64,000 bases of DNA from Hephaestia caeni (GTDB taxonomy: Bacteria > Pseudomonadota > Alphaproteobacteria > Sphingomonadales > Sphingomonadaceae): positions 1,050,260 through 1,114,259 of the forward strand of contig NZ_QXDC01000002.1 of assembly GCF_003550065.1 (NCBI RefSeq), in the 5' to 3' direction. Each line of letters opens with the position of its first letter. Position 1 is the stretch's first letter. The position numbers and the translations under genes were made by a program. The notes beneath the pieces are model-generated. The model did not search any database, had not been told where the DNA came from, and was given only the letters and a program-made list of their open reading frames with translations. Of this stretch, positions 37,738 to 45,668 are shown in pieces.

Positions 37738-37852
37738 GATCGCATCATGGCCCCGGCCATTGATGACCGCACTCCGTAACTTTACAGAGGCACCGCGTGA
37801 CGCGCACTCGCCCCTGGGGCCGTGAAGAGGGCGCTTCGCGGCGAGTGCATAC

Positions 37853-38860
37853 TCAAGCCTTCGCGTAGTTCGATGGCACCAGGACGGCCGCTCCAACAAC
37901 GGCGCCACTGCGCAACCGCTCAAGCGCGACATTGGCTTGAGCCAGCGGAAAGACCGTCGTCACGGATTTGACGTTGGCTTTCTGCGCGATCTCGAAAAAG
38001 CTTGTGCCGTCTTCGCGGGTCAGATTAGCCACCGATGCAATGGTTCGCTCACCCCAGAGGTCAGCATAGGGGAACGACGGAATGTCGCTCATGTGGATCC
38101 CTGCGCAGATCACCCTGCCTCCCTTGTGGACTGCACGCAGCGCGCGCGGAACAAGATCACCGACGGGGGCAAAGAGGATCGCCGCATCGAGTTCCACGGG
38201 CGGGTCATCCTCCGATGATCCGGCCCAGGCGCAGCCGAGTGATCGCGCAAAAGCCTGTCCCTCGTCGTCTCCCGCCCTGGTAAAGGCATAAACCGCCCGG
38301 CCCTGCCACAGCGCAATCTGGGCGATGATATGCGCGGCGGCGCCAAATCCGTAGAGACCGATCCGCGTTCCCTCCCCCGCAGCGCGCAGGGACCGCCAGC
38401 CGATCAGCCCGGCGCACAGCAAGGGCGCGGCTTCTTCATTGGAAAAGGCGTCGGGTATCCTGAAGCAGAAGCGAGCGTCCGCAACCGTATGGGTCGCATA
38501 ACCGCCATCCCGGGTGCATCCCGTGAATGCGGGACTATCGCACAGATTTTCATGACCTGTTCGGCAATAGTCGCAATGGCCGCAGCTATGTCCGAGCCAG
38601 GGAACGCCGACGCGATCACCGATCGCGACATCGGCGACCCCTTCCCCCGCCGCAACAACGATGCCGACAATTTCGTGCCCGGGAACGATGGGGAGGCGGG
38701 ATTCGATCTCCCCATCGACGATATGCAGATCGGTTCGGCAGACGCCGCAAGCAGCGACCTCGATGAGAAGCTCGCCTCGACCAGGCGTTGGAACCTGTCG
38801 CGCAACGAGCCGCAGCGGCGTGCCGACCGCTTCGAGCTGCATCGCGAACATCTCGGTCAT
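37853..38860 (-). CDS. Zinc-dependent alcohol dehydrogenase (AdhA-like)
   Basis: A 335-residue MDR protein with zinc motifs CGVCRTDLHIVDG, GHEIVG and CGHCDYCRTGHENLC, and a dinucleotide fold around YGFGAAAHI. It resembles AdhA/ADH-HT enzymes that interconvert ethanol and acetaldehyde. Start at ATG 38860; an upstream frame to 38911 would overlap the globin stop. It follows the globin gene by 31 bases. Confidence 0.86.
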   Translation of the reverse strand: MTEMFAMQLEAVGTPLRLVARQVPTPGRGELLIEVAACGVCRTDLHIVDGEIESRLPIVPGHEIVGIVVAAGEGVADVAIGDRVGVPWLGHSCGHCDYCRTGHENLCDSPAFTGCTRDGGYATHTVADARFCFRIPDAFSNEEAAPLLCAGLIGWRSLRAAGEGTRIGLYGFGAAAHIIAQIALWQGRAVYAFTRAGDDEGQAFARSLGCAWAGSSEDDPPVELDAAILFAPVGDLVPRALRAVHKGGRVICAGIHMSDIPSFPYADLWGERTIASVANLTREDGTSFFEIAQKANVKSVTTVFPLAQANVALERLRSGAVVGAAVLVPSNYAKA

Positions 38861-38891
38861 AGTGATTTCTTCGCCTGTTCGCGCCGCGGGG

Positions 38892-39302
38892 TCACGCTGC
38901 CGACGCGGCACGCGCCGCCATGCCCTGCGCCATGTTCGACAAGGCTTCGGCCATCTTGACGCCCAGGGCAGGATCTACCGTCGAATCAGCGATGGCGCGG
39001 CGCATCGCGTCACACCACTGATCCGCTGTCTCACCAGTGATCGGCAGGCGCGCATGGGCCGACATCATGCAAACGCCAGGGTGATCATCAAACCAATCTC
39101 GCGGTCCGCCCAGCCATGCGTTGAGAAAACCGGCAAGCGAAACGCGCATCGGCCCCAACTCCGGGGCGTGTAGCGCACGCAACTCCCGATAGGCGTCCTC
39201 CTGATCCATCAGATCATAGAAGCGGTCTACGATATTCCGGACGACGACGGCCCCTCCAACCAGATCATAGGGCGCCTGCTGTTTCTGTTCCGCTGCTGTC
39301 AC
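38892..39302 (-). CDS. Truncated hemoglobin (group II-like)
   Basis: A 136-residue globin. Recognisable parts are VDRFYDLMDQED, the E-helix/proximal region CMMSAHARLPI with the proximal His, and the G8-type Trp in ADQWCDAM. Group II truncated hemoglobins bind O2 or NO and often help with NO or peroxide detoxification. Start GTG follows AGGAGAAA. It sits between a receiver-only protein and an ADH, downstream of the FixLJ oxygen sensor. Confidence 0.85.
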   Translation of the reverse strand: MTAAEQKQQAPYDLVGGAVVVRNIVDRFYDLMDQEDAYRELRALHAPELGPMRVSLAGFLNAWLGGPRDWFDDHPGVCMMSAHARLPITGETADQWCDAMRRAIADSTVDPALGVKMAEALSNMAQGMAARAASAA

Positions 39303-39349
39303 ACGTTTCTCCTGTTATGCTGCGCACTCCCTTTTGGTCGAGCGTCGTT

Positions 39350-39781
39350 TCAAATGCGCTTTCCCACGCCCGTCAGCCTGGCAAGCGCGCCAGTCAGCGC
39401 ATGTTCCCGCAGGGGCTTTTCCAGAACCTGGGCGAACCCCTGCGCCAAGGCACGCTCGGTCAGTTCGGCCGATGGGAACGCGGTGATGAGTATGGCTGGA
39501 CCCGGCCAGCCACGTTCGCGCAGGCGGCAAAGCACCTCGATGCCATCGCTCTGCTCCAATCGAAAATCAGCAACGAAGCAGCAGGCATCCCCCGATAACG
39601 GATCGTCCAGAAGCGCCGCACCAGCCGCATAGGCCCGGACGTCAAAACCCTGCGCACGAAAGAGAAGCTGCAGTGAACGGCGAACACCGGCGTCATCCTC
39701 GACCAGAAGAAGACGCGGGCGTTCCCGCAACGGGGCCGCAATATTCTCGCCTGACATCTCACACCATCGGCCCAGCGGCAT
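39350..39781 (-). CDS. Receiver-only response regulator (FixJ-type REC)
   Basis: A 143-residue protein that is only a receiver domain: acidic pocket in LLLVEDD, phospho-acceptor Asp72 in CFVADFRL, and the Lys in LEKPL. No output domain follows. GAGGGA stands before the ATG at 39781. Such proteins can act as phosphate sinks or give cross-regulation; here the obvious partner is the FixL kinase upstream. Confidence 0.83.
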   Translation of the reverse strand: MPLGRWCEMSGENIAAPLRERPRLLLVEDDAGVRRSLQLLFRAQGFDVRAYAAGAALLDDPLSGDACCFVADFRLEQSDGIEVLCRLRERGWPGPAILITAFPSAELTERALAQGFAQVLEKPLREHALTGALARLTGVGKRI

Positions 39782-39823
39782 TGCTGGTCCCTCGGACGAT
39801 GTCAGGAAACGATCCCCGGGTCG

Positions 39824-39831
39824 CTACGTAA
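39824..39831 (-). promoter_or_regulatory. CTACGTAA motif (FixJ-box candidate), copy 1
   Basis: CTACGTAA, or TTACGTAG on the coding strand, 43 bases before the receiver-only gene. It differs at one base from the FixJ site GTAMGTAG recalled from Sinorhizobium. Same motif recurs at 45622 and 57875. Confidence 0.4.
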
Positions 39832-39843
39832 GTGTCCCGATCC

Positions 39844-40458
39844 TCAGCCCGTGATCCCCGCGGAAAACGCGATACGGAGCGCCTCCGACAGGCTGCGAAC
39901 GCCCAGCTTGGTCATGAGGTTGGCGCGATGCACCTCTACGGTGCGCGGCGAAATCCCAAGATCATAAGCGATCGTCTTGTTTGGCAGTCCTCGCGCAAGC
40001 CCCTTGAGCACATCCTGTTCGCGCCCGGACAGAGCGGCGATGCGGATCGTTGCGTCGGCGGCGCGGGTTGCCCTGCCTTCAACGTCGGCAAGCCGTTCGA
40101 AGGCACTTTCAATAGCCGCGAGCAACACCGCCTTCTCGAACGGTTTCTCGATGAAGTCGACTGCGCCGGCCTTCATCGCGCTTACAGCGATCGACACATC
40201 GCCATGCCCGGTCAGGATGATGACGGGCATCGCGATACCGCGTTCGTTCAATTCCTTTTGGACTTCGAGCCCATCCATCTGAGGCATACGCACATCGAGG
40301 AGAATGCAGCCCTCGGCCGCGTTCCTCACGTCTTTCAGAAATTCAACACCGGAGGACCAGGTTTCGACCGAGAAACCTGATTTCTTGAGCATGAAACCGG
40401 CAGATCGACGGATTGCATCTTCATCGTCGACGATGTGGACGATCCGCTTATCCTCCAT
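39844..40458 (-). CDS. fixJ: FixJ-like response regulator (REC plus LuxR HTH)
   Basis: A 204-residue regulator: receiver domain in residues 5-120 with Asp55 in CILLDVRMP and Lys in EKPF, and a LuxR-type helix-turn-helix in about 140-200 ([19 protein letters not shown], then [17 protein letters not shown]). Phosphorylated FixJ activates transcription. The ATG at 40458 lies within the end of fixL (11-base overlap), with GGGAG upstream, so the two are co-translated. Confidence 0.9.
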   Translation of the reverse strand: MEDKRIVHIVDDEDAIRRSAGFMLKKSGFSVETWSSGVEFLKDVRNAAEGCILLDVRMPQMDGLEVQKELNERGIAMPVIILTGHGDVSIAVSAMKAGAVDFIEKPFEKAVLLAAIESAFERLADVEGRATRAADATIRIAALSGREQDVLKGLARGLPNKTIAYDLGISPRTVEVHRANLMTKLGVRSLSEALRIAFSAGITG

Positions 40459-42271
40459 AAGATTGCTCCCTATCTGCCCTGACCAGTGTGAAATGGAATT
40501 GCGTGCCGCCCCCTTCCGCAGGCTCCATCCAGATGCGCCCGCCATTGGCTTCGACAATCGTTCGACAAATCGAGAGACCCAACCCCATGCCGTCCGACTT
40601 GGTGCTGACAAAGGCCTTGAAGAGCTGGGCAGCGACCTCGGGGGCCATTCCCGTGCCGGTATCGGACACCGTGACACGCACAAAACCCGCCTGGTCGGGA
40701 CCGGTGCGGATGGTGAGCACAGGCCTGGCGCGCGCATTCATGGCCTCGACCGCATTGCGGATCAAGTTCACGAGGACCTGCTGGATCTGGACCTTATCGA
40801 CGAGGACCGTCGCAGCTTCGTGATCGATGTCCATGCGGGTTTCGATCGATTTCTCGCCCGCGCCCATCAGGCCGAAGGCAGCCGCTTCGTTAATGAGGTT
40901 GGGCAAGTTCTCGACAGTCTTCTCGACCTCCCCCCTGGCAACGAAATCACGCAAACGGCGCACGATATGACCCGCGCGCATCGCTTCCCCCGCGGCGTCT
41001 GTCAGCGCCTCCCGGATGTCGGGCAGATCATCGGGATCTGGCTGGTCGAGCAGGTCCCGGACCGCTTCGAGATAGTTGGCTACGGCGGTGATCGGCTGAT
41101 TCAGCTCATGGGCGAGCGTCGACGCCATCGTCCCCATCGCGCTGACGCGCGCGACGTGGATCAGTTCGGATTGAAGCTGCTCTAGCCGCTCCTGTGTCCT
41201 TTGGCGATCCGTCAGATCGCGAATGAAGCCGGTGAACAGCCGCTGGCTCTCGCCGGCCGCTTCTCCAACCGACAACTCCATCGGGAAGGTCGTCCCATCC
41301 TTTCGCAGTGCAAAAACCACGCGTCCGATCCCGATGATGCGCCTCTCTCCTGTACGCAGATAGCGCTCGAGAAAACCGTCATGGCGTTCGCGATAAGGCG
41401 AGGGCATCAACATGCTGACATTGGAACCCAGGACTTCCTCCTGAGTGTAACCGAACAAACGCTCGGCCGCCGTGCTGAACGACACCATCGTGCCGCCTTC
41501 ATCGATGACGATCATTGCATCGGGGACCGTCGACAAAATCGAACGAAGATGCGCTTCACTGTTGCGAAGAGAGCTCAGCGTTGCTCGCTGGTCGGTGATG
41601 TCGTGGACAATTGTCGCGAAACCGCCCAACGATCCGTCGGGTTTTTTCAACGCGGTGATGGAAATGTGAGCCAGAAACTCACTGCCATCCTTACGAATCT
41701 GCCACTCGTCGATCTCGATCTTGCCACGGTGTTGTGCTTCGGCAAGCAAGGACGTCGGCTTGCCGCTGGCGACGACATCGGCCGGATAAAACCGATCTGT
41801 AAGCTGGCCGGCCATCTCGGCCTCTGTCCAGCCTTTCAGACGCTCGGCGCCCCCGTTCCAGATCGTGACCCGTCCTTCAGCATCGAGCATATAGATCGCA
41901 TAATCTTCCGCCCCATCGATGAGCAGGTTCAGTTCTGCGGCCAGCATCCTCGTCCCGTCCGCGAGATCGCGAGCGCGTGAGAGAGTACGATGGTGATTCC
42001 GCCAAAGCAGAGCCATGGCGGCGAGAAACAGGAACAGGGCAACCCACTGTTCTGCCACGGTCGGCCAACCGTCAACGATTGCGAGCGTCGTAAGGGTAAC
42101 GAGCGTGACGCCCGCCAACACCACGATATCCGGCCTGAGCGCCACGAGCACCATACCGGCCACGCCGAGAGAGACGAAATAATGAACGCTCTCGTCGATC
42201 TGCCGGCCAAGCTGCCATCGTGTGACCACCGCGATGACGGCGATAGCCAGTCCCGCAAGGGACGCGGTCAA
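40448..42271 (-). CDS. fixL: FixL-like heme-PAS sensor histidine kinase
   Basis: A 607-residue kinase: about three to four helices in residues 1-92, PAS at about 115-230, second PAS at about 240-355, then HisKA (His388 in TLAHELNQP) and HATPase. The second PAS matches the heme PAS of Fix[27 protein letters not shown] with the candidate heme ligand His297, and IIGIGRVV with the regulatory arginine. It should lose kinase inhibition when O2 leaves the heme. The start is TTG with no clear ribosome binding site; no better in-frame codon was found. Confidence 0.9.
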   Translation of the reverse strand: MTASLAGLAIAVIAVVTRWQLGRQIDESVHYFVSLGVAGMVLVALRPDIVVLAGVTLVTLTTLAIVDGWPTVAEQWVALFLFLAAMALLWRNHHRTLSRARDLADGTRMLAAELNLLIDGAEDYAIYMLDAEGRVTIWNGGAERLKGWTEAEMAGQLTDRFYPADVVASGKPTSLLAEAQHRGKIEIDEWQIRKDGSEFLAHISITALKKPDGSLGGFATIVHDITDQRATLSSLRNSEAHLRSILSTVPDAMIVIDEGGTMVSFSTAAERLFGYTQEEVLGSNVSMLMPSPYRERHDGFLERYLRTGERRIIGIGRVVFALRKDGTTFPMELSVGEAAGESQRLFTGFIRDLTDRQRTQERLEQLQSELIHVARVSAMGTMASTLAHELNQPITAVANYLEAVRDLLDQPDPDDLPDIREALTDAAGEAMRAGHIVRRLRDFVARGEVEKTVENLPNLINEAAAFGLMGAGEKSIETRMDIDHEAATVLVDKVQIQQVLVNLIRNAVEAMNARARPVLTIRTGPDQAGFVRVTVSDTGTGMAPEVAAQLFKAFVSTKSDGMGLGLSICRTIVEANGGRIWMEPAEGGGTQFHFTLVRADREQSYGG

Positions 42272-42811
42272 AAGCCGGGCATGGATCGAACGGTCAACCA
42301 GTGGCGCAATGGCACCCGCTTGCCATGAATGGAGGAATTTCCCGGATCGCGGAGCGGTTTTAATGATGACTCTGCCTCTTCGTCGTCAGAAGGAAGCAGC
42401 AAGCGCTGATACCCCTTTCTGTCTCAAGCCTATCAACAGCGCCTCGTGCGATCCATTAAAATTGGCAACCATCTCAACGATGATGTTACTTGCTTTGGAG
42501 TTCAGCGCTGGAAACATGTCCAGACCGTCGCATCCACGAGCTTCAAACCGTCGGCGTTCTTTAGGCCGGGCTCTTCGGATTGTCATCATCCGTGCGACTT
42601 GCGCGCTGCTACCTGAACCAATGGACCCGCGGGTCCATTGTGAGATGGTGAGCGCCCCAAACGCCCCTCAGTAACTTTCCGGATAGAGCCCACCCAGGCA
42701 ACCGCATAGCCTCCTCCTCGCTCGAGGGCCGGATCGCTGTTGGCCTGATTCATCGGCCATCCCCCCCCGCCCAATCCGGACCTCGAGCATTCATTTCGCA
42801 GGAGGTCCGCC
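42272..42811. other. Intergenic stretch between fixL and hsp20
   Basis: No convincing gene. A minus-strand frame of 67 codons (42386-42589) has no ribosome binding site and no family match. The region holds the upstream sequences of fixL (minus) and hsp20 (plus), and a perfect 22-base palindrome at 42619-42640. Confidence 0.5.
42619..42640. promoter_or_regulatory. Perfect 22-base palindrome
   Basis: Eleven bases CAATGGACCCG (42619-42629) are followed directly by their exact reverse complement (42630-42640). It stands 172 bases before the hsp20 start. With no spacer it is more likely an operator for a dimeric regulator than a hairpin terminator. Confidence 0.45.
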
Positions 42812-43306
42812 ATGAATGATCAGGTTCCAGCGACCACGTCCAAGGCCAATCCGATCAGCCCAATTCTCGATCATCCGGTTGATTGGCTTCGCACGGAGAT
42901 TGACCGCCTCTTCGAAGATTTTGGCCGCCCCGCCGCCAGTCTGTTCGGTGTCGGCAATCGATCTTCAATCGCGCCAGTTCCGGCTGTTGAACTTGTCGAT
43001 GAGGACAAGGCCTATCGCCTCACCGCCGAGCTCCCTGGCCTGTCCGATGATGATATCGATATCAGCGTCGCTGACGGTCTCCTGACGATAGCCGGCGAAA
43101 AGAAGGAGGAGACCGAACGCAAGGACAAGGGCTATGTATTCAGCGAACGGCGATATGGCTCCTTCCGGCGCCAGGTATCCTTGCCCAGCGACGTTGACCC
43201 GAACGCGATCACCGCTGCATTCAAGGATGGTGTCCTCACCGTCACACTGACCAAGGATGAAAATGCGCCAGCGCGGAGTCGGAAGATCGAAATCGGGCAG
43301 GCATAG
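42812..43306 (+). CDS. Hsp20/alpha-crystallin small heat shock protein
   Basis: A 164-residue chaperone. Alpha-crystallin domain from about residue 55 (VPAVELVDEDKAYRLTAELP) with the conserved GVLTVTL near 143 and the C-terminal I-x-I-type IEIGQA. It binds unfolding proteins as oligomers. GGAGG stands six bases before the ATG. The next gene starts inside its C-terminus. Confidence 0.9.
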   Translation: MNDQVPATTSKANPISPILDHPVDWLRTEIDRLFEDFGRPAASLFGVGNRSSIAPVPAVELVDEDKAYRLTAELPGLSDDDIDISVADGLLTIAGEKKEETERKDKGYVFSERRYGSFRRQVSLPSDVDPNAITAAFKDGVLTVTLTKDENAPARSRKIEIGQA

Positions 43307-44867
43307 CAGTTTGCCGGAGGCTTCGACGGGACCTCGGCACCACGCAGACCCGCAAGCCGACGTCATAACCCTTCTCGAGGGACGAGCCTTCGGCTCTGGA
43401 GAGCCCATGCGTCGGATCGACACGCATGCGGCGCGTCTATTCCTCGTCGGCGATCGCGCATGGAAGCTCAAGCGTGCCGTCCAGTTCGACTATCTGGATT
43501 TTTCAACCGCCGATAGACGCCGCGCCGCCCTGGAAGCGGAGCTACGGCTTAATCGCAGGACCGCGCCGGAACTCTACCTGGCGGTTCGCCCGGTATCCAA
43601 GAATTCGGCGGGCTGCCTGAACCTCGATGGCGACGGAGAACCTGTCGATTGGCTTCTGGAGATGCGCCGCTTTCCCGATGACGCCTTGCTCGATCATGTG
43701 GCAACCCAAGGTGGCCTGACCGATGTGCTGATCACGCAGCTCGCAGACCGGATCAAGGCATTTCATGATGGCGCCGAGACGTGCCTGTCCGGATCGGGGC
43801 GCAGCCGTTTGGAAGCCGTCATTGCCGGGAATGATCGAAGCATGGCTCGATTCCCCGACATTCTTCCCGCTCGGCTCGTGAGAGACCTGATCGACAGGCA
43901 AGTCGCCCTGCTGGCCCAGCACTCCGATCTGCTCGATTCACGTGCGCGAAGCGGGCGCGTGAGACATGGCCATGGCGATCTGCATCTGGGTAACATTGCC
44001 GTGATCGACGGGAGCCCCGTCCTGTTCGACTGCCTGGAATTCAGTCCCGAACTTGCGACCGGCGATGTCCTTTACGACCTTGCGTTCCTACTCATGGATT
44101 TATGGGGCCGCGGCCTTCATTGCGAAGCGAATGCCCTGTTCAATCGCTATCTGGACATTTCCCCTCAGGACGATGCCGGCGTGGCCCTTGTGCCGTTGTT
44201 TCTTTCGATCCGAGCCGGGATTCGCGCCCATACATCGGCCGCACAGGCGAGCGATGGTTCAGACGAAGCTCTGACCCAAAAGGCCAGCGCCTATCTGACG
44301 CTGGCGCGCGCAGTGCTCGAACCGGTGCCCGCGCGGCTCGTCGCCATTGGCGGGCTTTCCGGATCCGGCAAGTCCACAATAGCGAAACTGATCGGCCATT
44401 CCCTCGGCGAGGTTCCAGGCGCGCGTATTCTGAGATCCGATGTGCTGCGGAAGCGACTTGCCGGCGTGCCGCCAGAATCGCCGCTTCCCAAAGACGCATA
44501 TACCCTGTCCGCGAACGCAGCGATTTACACAGAGCTGAGACGGCTGGCGGGACACATGCTTTACGCCGGGCATTCGGTGGTGGCCGACGCTGTCCATGCG
44601 AAGCCTGAAGAGCGCACGGAGATCCATCAGGTCGCACTGCGACGAGATGTGCGGTTCGATGGGATATGGCTCGACGCATCACCCGATATGCTGACGGCGA
44701 GGGTATCCGCCCGGACACATGACGCTTCCGACGCCAACGGCGCCGTTGTCGAATTGCAGACTCGCTATGATCTGGGTGAGATCGACTGGCACCGCGTCAA
44801 CGCGGCGGATGACCGCAAGACGGTCGCAACGCAAGTCATGGACGTCCTGGATGTTCGCCATTTGTGA
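43257..44867 (+). CDS. Aminoglycoside phosphotransferase-like / P-loop kinase fusion (Rv2004c type)
   Basis: A 536-residue two-domain protein. Residues 50-340 are APH-like (COG2187-style) with RHGHGDLHLGNIAV, the catalytic loop, and LFDCLEFSPELATGD. Residues 355-536 are a P-loop kinase with Walker A GGLSGSGKST. Substrates are unknown. A DosR-regulated fusion of this plan exists in Mycobacterium tuberculosis (Rv2004c), from memory. The start is uncertain: ATG 43257 overlaps hsp20 by 50 bases, TTG 43311 is an alternative. Confidence 0.8.
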   Translation: MKMRQRGVGRSKSGRHSSLPEASTGPRHHADPQADVITLLEGRAFGSGEPMRRIDTHAARLFLVGDRAWKLKRAVQFDYLDFSTADRRRAALEAELRLNRRTAPELYLAVRPVSKNSAGCLNLDGDGEPVDWLLEMRRFPDDALLDHVATQGGLTDVLITQLADRIKAFHDGAETCLSGSGRSRLEAVIAGNDRSMARFPDILPARLVRDLIDRQVALLAQHSDLLDSRARSGRVRHGHGDLHLGNIAVIDGSPVLFDCLEFSPELATGDVLYDLAFLLMDLWGRGLHCEANALFNRYLDISPQDDAGVALVPLFLSIRAGIRAHTSAAQASDGSDEALTQKASAYLTLARAVLEPVPARLVAIGGLSGSGKSTIAKLIGHSLGEVPGARILRSDVLRKRLAGVPPESPLPKDAYTLSANAAIYTELRRLAGHMLYAGHSVVADAVHAKPEERTEIHQVALRRDVRFDGIWLDASPDMLTARVSARTHDASDANGAVVELQTRYDLGEIDWHRVNAADDRKTVATQVMDVLDVRHL

Positions 44868-44939
44868 CGGGGAATGATGCAGGCCGCGCATGTCGCCCCA
44901 GCCGAAGGGATTCTCCATCCGGTGAGGTCGCGATGCCGA

Positions 44940-45266
44940 TCATTGTTCGGCGCGCGCGCAATCGATGCACAATGCTGCCTCCGGCCGTGCATCCAGCCGA
45001 GCCGGTGCAATCTGCGACCCACAACGAACGCATTCGCCATAGGTGCCCTTCGCAATTCGCTCCAGGGCACGATCGATCGAAGCGGCCTCCCGCACGATCA
45101 AGCTTGCCTCGGCTTCCAGACCCGCATCATCTTCGACTTCGACGGCCTGTTCCGATGAGTCCGCATTAAGGGGCTCAGCCAGATCCGCATTCACTCGCGT
45201 CAGCCGAGCGCGAAGTTCCGACAGTCGCTCTGTCAGGCGCTCTTCTATGGCGGCTGTGTCAGTCAC
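44940..45266 (-). CDS. DksA/TraR-type zinc finger protein
   Basis: A 108-residue protein: a coiled-coil in residues 5-70 and a C4 zinc finger, ECVRCGSQI with a matching CIDC after 17 residues. It is shorter than DksA and resembles TraR/YbiI. It could act on RNA polymerase with or without ppGpp. GTG start after AAGGAA. Confidence 0.82.
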   Translation of the reverse strand: MTDTAAIEERLTERLSELRARLTRVNADLAEPLNADSSEQAVEVEDDAGLEAEASLIVREAASIDRALERIAKGTYGECVRCGSQIAPARLDARPEAALCIDCARAEQ

Positions 45267-45320
45267 GGAGATTCCTTCAGAACAGTAGGTACCGAAATCG
45301 GCTTGGGGTTCGGTGCAGAT

Positions 45321-45557
45321 TTATAGCGCCTTCTTCAGACGCAGGTAAGCCGAACGAAGTTCATCAGCGAGCACCTGGAGCGCGGCCTTGATGTTACCGC
45401 CGCTCTCCTGAAGGCGAGCTTCTGCAACGAAATGGTGCCATTTGGTTTCGAGCTCGTCCCACTCCTCGCGAGCTTCCATCGCGCCCAGATGCACCTGGAC
45501 CTTGGCTTCGTCCCGGAGCTTGGCAAGATCAGCCTTAAGTTCTTCAATGGTGCTCAT
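45321..45557 (-). CDS. Small helical protein, unknown
   Basis: A 78-residue, highly charged and almost wholly helical protein (MSTIEELKADLAKLRDEA, then heptad-like leucines to LRLKKAL). I recognise no family. GGGGAG stands before the ATG; a FixJ-box-like motif is 65 bases upstream. It lies between the DksA-like and giant Cgs genes on the same strand. Confidence 0.65.
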   Translation of the reverse strand: MSTIEELKADLAKLRDEAKVQVHLGAMEAREEWDELETKWHHFVAEARLQESGGNIKAALQVLADELRSAYLRLKKAL

Positions 45558-45621
45558 CGGTCGCTCCCCGGCAACAAGGTGTTGAGAAGTGTTCCTGTAG
45601 CCGAGCCTGAAGCACTGGGCG

Positions 45622-45629
45622 CTACGTAA
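45622..45629 (-). promoter_or_regulatory. CTACGTAA motif (FixJ-box candidate), copy 2
   Basis: Identical eight-mer, preceded by G as in copy 1, 65 bases upstream of the small helical protein gene. Confidence 0.4.
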
Positions 45630-45668
45630 AGCACCGGATACACGTTGGCCCCGGTCCTGGATTGCTCT

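Noticed and set aside
42386..42589. 67-codon minus-strand frame between fixL and hsp20
   Set aside because: No ribosome binding site and no recognisable family.
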